A stretch of 15,859 bases of DNA from Goniomonas avonlea. Lineage: Eukaryota > Cryptophyceae > Goniomonadida > Goniomonadaceae. The stretch's first letter is position 1. Every line of letters starts with the position of its first letter. The stretch is from assembly GCA_003573635.1 (NCBI GenBank), contig QUTJ01031723.1, forward strand, positions 1 through 15,859. Reading direction: 5' to 3'. The notes under the pieces were generated by a model that saw only the letters and a program-made list of their open reading frames with translations, was not told the DNA's origin and searched no databases. The translations under genes and the position numbers were made by a program. Below, in pieces: positions 8,173 through 15,859 of this stretch.

Positions 8173-11100
8173 ATGCATTGTCTTCTTCGAAGTGTGTCGC
8201 TGTTCTTGCTGTTGGGCTGTATAACGAGCGATTACATTGCATCGCATGTTGCAGAATCCACTGCATTTTCGCTCACAGCTTTCATCCCCTCTCTCAGCGT
8301 CACTTTCAGAGGCGTGCCTCTCGTTGTCGGTGAGGACGACAGCTGAATTTCAGCTCATCCTGATCATTTGTGCGCAGCCTCATACGGATCAAATCCCACC
8401 TTTTGGACAGACGTTGCCAACACAACAACCTGGGAACCGGACTCATTTGATTTCGTTGACCATTACAGTCTATCTGAGGGCACTGCGATTGATTTCGGGG
8501 CCTGGATAGGACCACTCACCCTTTATGCTGCGAACAAGAATCGCCGCGTTGTATCATTCGAACCCGACCCCATGGTAAGCTCATGCATCTGGTCCTTATC
8601 CGGACAATGCTTAGACACAGCTGTCATTGGGTTGTTTTCTGTGAGGTCGAAAGTATGCGTCATCACGCATTGTCATCGCATTGTCATTGCGTTATCACTT
8701 TGCGTCATCACGCATTTTTTTTCCCGCTTCGTACATCAACACCCGTTGGTTCAGGCGCGTGGTGTTTTAAGGCGAAACATCCTCCTGAGCAAGGCTGACA
8801 ACGTTGAAGTGCGCCCGAACGCCGTCTGGCACACAGCAGGGGAACAGGTGGCGATTGAGGCGAATGATGCCAAGTTCGGATACAGCGAGTCCTTTGTGAA
8901 TGCTTCTCCGGGTGACACGAGTTTTATCACCGAAACGGTCACAGTAGTGGACGTCCTGAAGGCCGAGAGAGCCCAGGGCCCGATATCGTTTGTTAAAATG
9001 GATGTTGAGGGTGCTGAGGCGGCAGCAATGACTCTGGAGGCGCTACAGTGGTGTGCCGACCACGACATCCCAATATTACTGGAACTGCACTCCTTGTTTG
9101 CAGACCGGATGGGACTCAACTGGGCGCAACTGGAGGCTAACATTCGAACCGTGTTTGGAAGCGATGTGGTGCTTCGGACAGACTGGCCTGGCTTCCGGGT
9201 GACACTACATCACACGGTCCTTGAGGTCAACGCGCTACTGGTGGCGAACGAAGACGACCCAGCGCTTCACGCGTTGGAGTTCCCTTTTCACTCGCCAGAC
9301 CCTCGCACTGGTGCGGTTCTTGCTGTGTTGTTTGCATTGTCTCTCTACTGCTCGCGCTCCGCAGTCTCGCTGTGCTGTGTTCCCTGCGCCCACCTGTGGC
9401 ATGTTGCTCCCGAGTGCTTCGTTGTGTGTGCCGCCTGACCCCTCCGTTGCAGACCATGTCAAACTTTTCATCGACAGCGTTTTCACCGACCAAGTCGACG
9501 CCGGTGAAGGAAAGCTCTTTGCCCCAAACCTGGTCGGCGGACAGTCCATTGTTTGTTGCTGCCGCGCTTATGACATCGACGGGCACATGATTGGGCGCAC
9601 GTGCTCCAGTCCACTCCGTCTCCCAGAGACGTCGCCAACACACACAGAACCAGAACAGCGTCAAGAACAGCGTCCCCACAACCCCCAGGAGGCCAGCCCA
9701 ACCTATTCGTCTTTCACACCGCTCAAGGCAACAAACGCTGCCGTCAACGCGACGCCCTCGTTTGAGTGTGGCCAGCGCGGTGCCGAGCCGCGAATAACAG
9801 GGCGGCTCGGATTCTCTATTCACTCGTCGCGGATGGCTGCTGGTGTGTGTTGTGGTTTGGTGTTTGTGCGTTGTGTGTGTCGTACAACTTGCGTTGGTCG
9901 TGTCTGCGTCGTTCACAGCGATCGAGTTGAAGTTGACAGCAGCACGCGGTATCGAGGGCACCTCTCCGCTTCTCTTGCCGTAGTGTTGAGTCTGTCTGCT
10001 CCCACACCTTGCGTTGCGAACGCGTCCCAGTAACACCTTTTCGACAGGCTACACCATTTCACTCCTGAGCGTTGCACCCTTTGCAGAGCTTGCACCGTCC
10101 ATCACCAAGTTGGATGGCAGCACATCCGGCGAGTTCGTTCTGCCGCCCACAGTCCTGTCACCTGGCACGCATGAAGTCTGGCTCGAGCTTCGCGACCAAG
10201 CGAAGACGGTTCTGTTCACGCGGCGTGTGACTCTTGTTGTGCCCGACTGCGACCCTGCTCCTGCATCTGAGGCCCTCCCGCCGAGCCTTCCAGAAAAGGT
10301 GTATTTCCGGTTGAAGGCGGACAACCACCACTTTGACATCCAGTTCATGGTTGCCGATTACGAAGGGCTTGTGGTCGCCGGGGCGACGCATGTTGTTGCA
10401 ATCCATGACGAGCGTCACGTTTGCGACTCTGTGGACATCGCTGTGGGTTCCGAGGGTCTGCTCGAGTGCAAGTACCCCAAAGGCTTGTGGCGCGGGTTCC
10501 GACTCCGGCTCGAAGTGAGAACAAGCAACTCCACGGCGCTCGCCACCAGTGGGACGGTTAAGCCAGAGCCTTATCAAGCTCGATCTCGCGCTGATTTTGA
10601 TTCTGCGGATCCTGATGGTAAGTTTGGTGACCAATGGCTACTTGGCTGTATCCAGTGCTGTGCTGTCCGTGCCGTGCCGGGTCGTGTGGTCTGTGATCGC
10701 AGGTGGTCGAGCGTGGTGAACAGTCCATGAGTGTCGTTCATAGCGTCTCGGCGTTTCACGCGCCATCGGCCACGCAATAGTCGGGCGACAAAAAGCCGGA
10801 TCAGATGACTCTCTCGCTCGCTCGCTCGCTGATGGTTCTCGCTCTCGCTTTCTGCTCTCCCAAAACGCTCAACCAATCACTGGCGCAGAACCAAGGTATC
10901 GCTGCAACCACGAGGCATCCCACACAGGGTCGGGGCACTGCGAGTACAAGAACGCGCTGTGCGTGCAGTACCGTGGCACCGTCGGCGACGACTTGCAGCC
11001 TTATTTCATCGTCGTCGACAACGTCCTGTACGGTGGCCCTCCACCCAGCTGGTTCTCCCCGTTTCCCTCAGACGCCTTCGAGTCCGGGCTCCAAGACGGC

Positions 11101-14100
11101 TTGCCCCGCCCGTGGCCTCACGGGCTGCGGTTCGAGAACGAAGACTTTCTCAAGCAGCCGGGCACGCATTTTATCGATGGGCTGTCGTGGGTCAGCATCA
11201 CAGACCACTCCCAGAACATTGTCCACTTCGGCAGGGGCCTGCTCAAAGGGTGGTCGCACCAACGACGCTTTGACGCCGAGGAGTGGGGCTACGGCCCAGA
11301 CCTGCCCCAGGCAACGTGCGTCGGTGCTTTCCCCTCGCTGGCTCTCCCCATTCCTTCCGCCCTCCTCTCCCCTCACTCTCACCAGCCTCTCTCCCCCTCA
11401 CTGGATCTCCCCATTTCCTTCCCGCCCTCTTCTCCCCTCACTCTCCCAGCGTCCTCTCCCCTCACTGGCGCTCCCGCCTACCTTCATCTCCTTCAGCCGC
11501 CCCCTTTGACACACACTAGAGATCGCAAAGATCCCAGCCCTGATAAACCCATTCTCGCTCATGTTTGCTCTCTCCCCCCCGCTTCTCTGTTACTGATCTG
11601 AATCCCCACCCTCCATGCTTCTCTCACGTTTGCGCTCTCCCCTCCTCTGCCACCGCTTCTGATATGGAGGACCGCGTGTGCGGGAAGACGGACCAAGCCG
11701 GTGCTCGCGTCAGCCTAACCCGAGCACAAATCGATGGCACAAAGCGCGCGAGGTTTTGGCCCCGGAGCGATCGGCAACTCTGAGGCATTCGTGATGGGTC
11801 GGGTTGTTGGAGCGTGGGACTCTTGATGAGTTACCGAGGGTATTCCTAGGGGCGGCAGGCCCGACTGCTTACGCCGTTTTGTAGTCAATCGAGATTACGT
11901 TCATTATCTGTTTGTAATCAATGACTACAACATCTTTTGAGAAACTGTGGAACCAGTTTCAGCTATCGCGCCCCTCTAACGACACGGCCAGGTACCCCCC
12001 AGGCCGATGCCTCCGGTACGACAATATTGTATTTGCGCAGCGCGACCCCGACAACTTAACTCCGTGGGCGCAAGGCTTCCTGGATGTGTTCCTCGGACGG
12101 CAACAGAACGGCGAGCAATGCCTAACCAACGTGCTGTGGAAGCGTGACTTGCATTTGCACGGCCACACAGTGTGCTTCCGTCATGCAATACTGGCCGGAG
12201 TCACTGATGGTGACGCTGTCGGCAGCCAGGTCGGTACTCCCAGCCCCCACATCCTCAGCGGAACAATGGGGTCCGAGCCCTGCCACCTCTGTTGTTTCTC
12301 CTTGGCTTTCCGTGCAGTCATGCCTGGCTCCTGTTCTGACGCTGGTTGTTTTACGCGCAGGCGGACGCGCACTCGTTCCGGTTGCGGACTGCTGCGGTGC
12401 TGAATGACCCGGCGATGTGCTACAACAGCTCCGACGCGACGCCGCCCCGCGCCAACACAGGGCTGCAGGCAGTGCTCCTGTCCCGCCGCCAGTCGTTCTT
12501 CCACGATGTCGGACGCCACATCACCAACGAGGCGGCCCTGCTCGCGCTGATGAGGACCAGTCTGAGGACAATGGATGTCAGTCTGCAGACCTTGGCTGGG
12601 CAGTCGTTCCGAGAGCAGGTGCGGGGCCAAGGTCCGGGTCGCCAGCCTCGCCCGCCCTTGCGTTTGCACCGTCCCCTAACTCCGATCAGTGCTCGCACAC
12701 TTCGTGTAGACTACCTTGGTTTTTGCTTCTCTCTCGCATGCATCGAAGCTTGCTCTCGCCTGCCTTTTTGCGAACATGGAGTTTGCAGTCAAATATCGTG
12801 CCAGACCAACCGCGCACGGGTGTCAATTGTCCGCTCCCTATCGGGTTGTTGACTATCAGTGCTCGCACACTTGGCCCCGCTCGTTGAGTGTCACGCGCAC
12901 CGTCACTCTTGCACTCGACCCCACAGCTGGCTCCGGGATGTTCTGTGCCTTCTGCCTGCACTCCACTTTTTCACCTGCACTCCACTGTCACCTGCACTCC
13001 GACCTGCACTCCATCATACGTGTTACACCGTTGTTGCATGTTTGCGCCTGCTTTTCACCGGCACGCCATCATCTGCATTACACTGTTGGACTTGCACGTT
13101 TGCGCCCTATGCATGCACTCCACTTTGCACCGGCCCTCCACGTTTTCACATCTAATTTACATTGTTGGACTTGCACGTTTGCGCCTTATGCATGCACTCC
13201 ACTTTGCACCGGCCCTCCACGTTTTCACATGCGCTCCATCATCTAATTTACATTGTTGGACTTGCATGTTTGCGCCTTATGGCTGTACTCCACCTTTCAC
13301 CCACTCACAATATTTTCACCTGCACTCCACACCGTTAGAGCAACTCCACCGGTTCGCCATCGCCATAGTCAACTCTGCCGAATCGCCATTTGGCAAATTG
13401 GCAATTTGGCTCCCTCTTCTTCTCCCTCTCCCTCTCCCTCTCCCTCTCCCTCCCCTTCCTTTGTCATCAGCGCCTTAGTCATATTTTGGCCATAATTTGG
13501 CGATGGCAACGAGCGGTAGAGTTGCTCGTAGGACCAGCTTGCCCCCTCACAGCAGTGTTGCGCAGGTGCGGATCATGTCGTGCGCCCGCGTCATCGTCGG
13601 GGTGCACGGCGCCGGCCTCTGGCAGATGCTGTGGGCCATGCCTGGGGCCGTCGTGATCGAGATCCAGAAGCCCCTGGGGCACCTCAACAACTGGGCAGAC
13701 GCCGCTCACCGGATGTCGCACTTCTACATTCCGTACTTCACTTCGCGGAAAGACGTGACGTGGGAGGCGCAAGTCGCCGAGTGGGTGGAGGCTGATCTCT
13801 CGCAGGCACGTCGTCGAGTGGAGCGAGGGTGGAGGCACACGTGTGGGAGTGCGGTTGGGAGTCGCACGTCTTTGGGTGGAGTGGATGGAGGCACACGTGT
13901 GGGAGTGCGTGTAAGAATGCGGATGTCGCACTTCTACATTCACGTCTTTGAATGGAGTGAACGGAGGCACACGTGTCAGAGTGCGTGCAACGGTTGGGAG
14001 GCCACGCCTTGGAGTGGAGCGAGGATGCAGGAGACAACCCTCTGCAAGGTCTTACAGTCTTCTTTCTGGACCCTCACCGCTGGTAAAACCGCCATAGGAT

Positions 14101-14722
14101 TCGATGATGCATCTACAACGGGAGAGAAACCAGCTCCTCTCACTGCTCCCCCCTCTCTCCTCTGTCTCGTTCTCCCTGTGTCTATCTCTGCGTCTCTGTG
14201 TCTGTCTCTCAGTCCCTCTCTATCTCTCTCGCAAACGCACGCACACACCTACGTGCGCACAGTCTCCCCCCACACTTCCACGCTCCCTGGCATGGTGGTC
14301 TGAGAGATTGTCGCTGCCATAACTGTCGTACGACGAGGTGGCGAGATTGCAACTGTCTCCTTGGTCCCCCACAGAGCATGCTTCTGCTATCTCAATTCAG
14401 ACCAGATCCTCGTCTGAATTTTGACGAAGGGACCGTCAAAAAAATATGTTTGTAATCCCCACGCTAAAAAGGTTAGATCGGACCTCGTCTGAACTCAGAT
14501 TGCAGAAGAGCACAGTAGTAACTGGTTTCACAGTACTCGGCCCTGGGGTGCGTGGCGGACGTTGGGTTCATGCACCCGTGCGACCGCACAGGGTGGCGAA
14601 CAGACTTCTCCGTCGACCTCGCGGTGATGGAGCGATATCTGGAGTGGGCGTATGATCTCGTCAACTTCGTTACGCCCGAGGCGCCAGGGTGGCTGCCCTC
14701 AAACAGCTCGTCTGCCAGCTAA
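8173..14722 (+). CDS. Secretory FkbM-family methyltransferase fused to GT61-family glycosyltransferase
   Basis: Exons: 8173-8329, 8378-8574, 8755-9310, 9453-9779, 10087-10617, 10889-11315, 11992-12229, 12361-12618, 13566-13805, 14534-14722. Phases agree and give about 1039 residues. Residues 1-22 form a signal peptide or anchor (Leu-rich core after MHCLLRSVS). The FkbM domain spans 85-275: SAM-binding AIDFGAWIGPLTLYAA (89-104), acidic Glu114 in SFEPDP, and the family hallmark FVKMDVEGAE (197-206). A beta-rich, Ig-like region follows (about 305-580). The GT61 domain spans about 590-1035: CEYKNALCV, the basic motif AVLLSRRQSF (848-857) with RHITNEAALL, QVRIMSCARVIVGVHGAGL (897-915) and AVVIEI. 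These are the strongest GT61 marks. The likely setting is the ER/Golgi lumen, building or O-methylating secreted or surface glycans; this is inferred. Three sites are uncertain: the exon 4 donor (9780 or 9843) with the exon 5 start (10048 or 10087), the exon 6/7 junction, and the exon 9 donor (GC at 13806, or GT at 13818). Confidence 0.88.
8650..8720. repeat. Degenerate GTCATYRCGCATT repeats in intron 2 of gene 4
   Basis: Variants of GTCATCACGCATT recur about five times in the 180-nt intron 8575-8754. The outer copies, CGTCATCACGCATT, are identical. Intron status is firm, because the FkbM domain reads directly from EPDPM to ARGVLRRN across it. Confidence 0.75.
11338..11500. repeat. Pyrimidine-rich minisatellite in intron 6 of gene 4
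   Basis: Two full units (63 nt at 11338-11400 and 64 nt at 11401-11464) both begin CTGGMTCTCCCCATT and end CCCCTCA, followed by a partial third. They lie at the 5' end of the 676-nt intron 11316-11991. I see no gene or RNA in the rest of this intron (11500-11991). Confidence 0.75.
12685..13330. repeat. Complex tandem repeats in the 947-nt intron 8 of gene 4
   Basis: The intron 12619-13565 contains an exact 18-nt repeat, ATCAGTGCTCGCACACTT, at 12685 and 12855. It also has four CACCTGCACTCC-type copies at about 12958-13015, and a larger tandem array of units at 13073-13151, 13152-13242 and 13243-13330, preceded by a degenerate unit at about 13020. Each large unit carries TGTTGGACTTGCAYGTTTGC; the first two also share GCATGCACTCCACTTTGCAC. 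Confidence 0.8.
13411..13460 (+). repeat. CCCTCT microsatellite
   Basis: This is a nearly pure run of CCCTCT hexamers within intron 8 of gene 4, about 100 nt upstream of the acceptor of the HGAGL exon. Confidence 0.85.
13817..14022. repeat. Minisatellite in intron 9 of gene 4 with an embedded exon-like segment
   Basis: About three and a half units of 60-75 nt are built on GGAGGCACACGTGTGGGAGTG, with GTGGAGYGRRYGGAGGCAC at each unit start. The second unit carries an extra insert that matches part of the preceding exon (see findings). The rest of the 728-nt intron 13806-14533 holds a pyrimidine-rich stretch at 14138-14240 and nothing else recognised. Confidence 0.75.
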
Positions 14723-14860
14723 AGCCAGCTGAGAGGTTGCGACTGCCCTCAAACACCTCTCCGCTGTGCCTACAACCTGCATTGCGACTACCCTCAAACA
14801 CCTCCTTTTGGGGGCCTGCCACCCAAAGCTGTGGAGGTTCCGACTGCCCTCAAACCTCCG
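14693..14860. repeat. Tandem repeat with inverted arms overlapping the 3' end of gene 4
   Basis: CTGCCCTCAAAC occurs at 14693, 14743 and 14844, with a one-base variant at 14788, so the spacing is 45-56 nt. The first copy lies inside the last codons of gene 4, before the stop at 14720. The second is enclosed by inverted arms GAGAGGT (14731-14737) and ACCTCTC (14755-14761). A longer hairpin spans 14800-14838. Confidence 0.75.
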
Positions 14861-14993
14861 CTGTGCCTGGCTAACTCGTGGAGGTTGTGAGTGCTCGCTT
14901 CATTTTGGGATCTTGGGTAGCCTTTTTTCCCCTGGCATACTCTCCCGCAAGAAGCCCGTTTTGACTGCTGTCAAAGTCTCCGCAGCGACCGAG

Positions 14994-15324
14994 CTTGATC
15001 GTGGCGGTACACTCGCTCGATCGCTTGATCGTGGTGGTACACTTGCTCATGAGTCATGGTCCCTTAATCGCGGTGGTACACTTGCTCGTGCGTCATGATC
15101 GCTTGATCGTGGTGGTACACTTGCTCACGATCGCTTAATCATGGTGGCACACTTGCTCACGATCTTAATCGCGGTGGCCGTACACTTGCTCGTGATCGCT
15201 TAAGCTTAATCATGGTGGCACACTTGCTCATGATCGCTTAAATATAATCGCGATGGTCGTACACTTACTCGTGATTGGGGAGTGCACGAGGAGTGGTGTA
15301 CACTTGCTCGTGAAAACTCGTGAT
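14994..15324. repeat. Minisatellite of about nine units, core GGTACACTTGCTC
   Basis: Units of 31-40 nt resemble GATCGCTTAATCGTGGTGG joined to TACACTTGCTCRTGATCG. The ACACTTGCTC core appears near 15009, 15040, 15078, 15117, 15150, 15182, 15220, 15260 and 15300. Copies differ by point changes and small indels, so the array is not recent. The GATCGCTTAA joints are partly palindromic. No gene lies here. Confidence 0.85.
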
Positions 15325-15395
15325 TAAACTAATGCACCGCAACAAGCTCCCTCCCGAATCTGTGAGAGCCCACGAATGCTTGCCGCTCTCCCTCC

Positions 15396-15430
15396 CTCTC
15401 ACACACACAACACACAACACACAACACACA

Positions 15431-15463
<33 letters not shown>

Positions 15464-15495
15464 CAACAAACAACACACACACACACACACACAAC
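15396..15495 (+). repeat. CA-rich microsatellite
   Basis: Runs of CA and ACACAAC alternate over about 100 nt. This is simple sequence in the gene-free right flank. Confidence 0.9.
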
Positions 15496-15626
15496 AGGAA
15501 GCCGGGTGCTGACTCCCGGGGCATGCTTTGCAGCTTGGCAGTGCGCCCTTGTGTCACCGCTGCTCTCCCCAACGCAGGTTGTCTCACACATTGCATACAT
15601 GACGCAAGCCTCGAGATGGTGCGACA

Positions 15627-15825
15627 GGCACACGGGCAGTCCTCGCAACAGTGGCGTCAGGACACACGCACACACACAACACACAGGCACACGGGCGGTC
15701 CTCGCAACAGTGGCGTCAGGACACACGCACGCACGCAACACACAACACACAGGCACACGGGCAGTCCTCGCAACAGTGGCGTCAGGACACACGCACACAC
15801 CCAACACACAACACACACAACACAC
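15627..15825. repeat. Three-copy minisatellite with CA-rich tails
   Basis: Three units start at 15627, 15686 and 15752 with GGCACACGGGCRGTCCTCGC, followed by AACAGTGGCGTCAGGACACA and a variable CA/ACAAC tail. Unit lengths are 59, 66 and about 74 nt. The conserved first 45 nt differ at essentially one base, so duplication is recent and the length difference lies in the tails. Confidence 0.9.
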
Positions 15826-15859
15826 ACCGCAAGTGGTCACAGTAATGACACGACACACA

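Noticed and set aside
9227-10036. 269-codon open frame on the minus strand
   Set aside because: It lies antisense to the end of the FkbM exon, exon 4 and an intron of gene 4. Its composition is low-complexity Thr/Arg and no family is visible.
11640-11790. Possible extra exon with ATG at about 11664
   Set aside because: No family resemblance. The flanking exons join in phase without it.
14994-15324. CRISPR-like array of repeats and spacers
   Set aside because: Units are degenerate, the joints are related to each other rather than unique spacers, and the setting is eukaryotic with no cas genes.
15265-15858. 197-codon Cys/Val-rich open frame on the minus strand
   Set aside because: It is the translation of CA/GT microsatellites and the three-copy minisatellite; stop codons are absent because of the repeat composition.

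Overview
This is intron-rich nuclear DNA from a eukaryote, most likely a free-living unicellular protist or alga. Nothing prokaryotic is visible. Every gene follows the same logic: exons that join in frame across GT-AG introns, several only 42-52 nt long. One intron may use a GC donor. Introns and gene flanks are full of minisatellites and CA/GT or pyrimidine tracts. I cannot name the species. Secreted enzymes of the FkbM and GT61 families are frequent in algae, but that is only a hint.

Layout: two head-to-head gene pairs, with the inner two genes converging. (1) 1-1609, minus strand: the N-terminal part of a FadH-type 2,4-dienoyl-CoA reductase, eight exons resolved, running off the left edge. 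(2) 1702-6526, plus strand: an 11-exon gene for a predicted chromatin reader of about 1109 residues, with FHA-like repeat(s), DDT domain, WHIM-like helices, acidic and basic linkers, chromodomain, PHD finger and extended PHD. Only 92 bp separate its start codon from that of gene 1. (3) 7168-7983, minus strand: a membrane-anchored protein of unknown function. (4) 8173-14722, plus strand: a 10-exon gene for a secretory-pathway protein of about 1039 residues that joins an FkbM methyltransferase to a GT61 glycosyltransferase through a beta-rich middle. Genes 3 and 4 are divergent, 189 bp apart. (5) 14723-15859: gene-free flank with three different tandem-repeat families.

The genes do not form one obvious pathway. 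The two most unusual items are the composite proteins of genes 2 and 4. The two short divergent promoters also share a 13-nt near-identical motif. Splice sites were chosen by reading frame and family resemblance. The boundaries I could not settle are the gene 1 exon at the left edge, the exon 4/5 junction of gene 4, and the 3' ends of genes 2 and 3; each is flagged in its entry.
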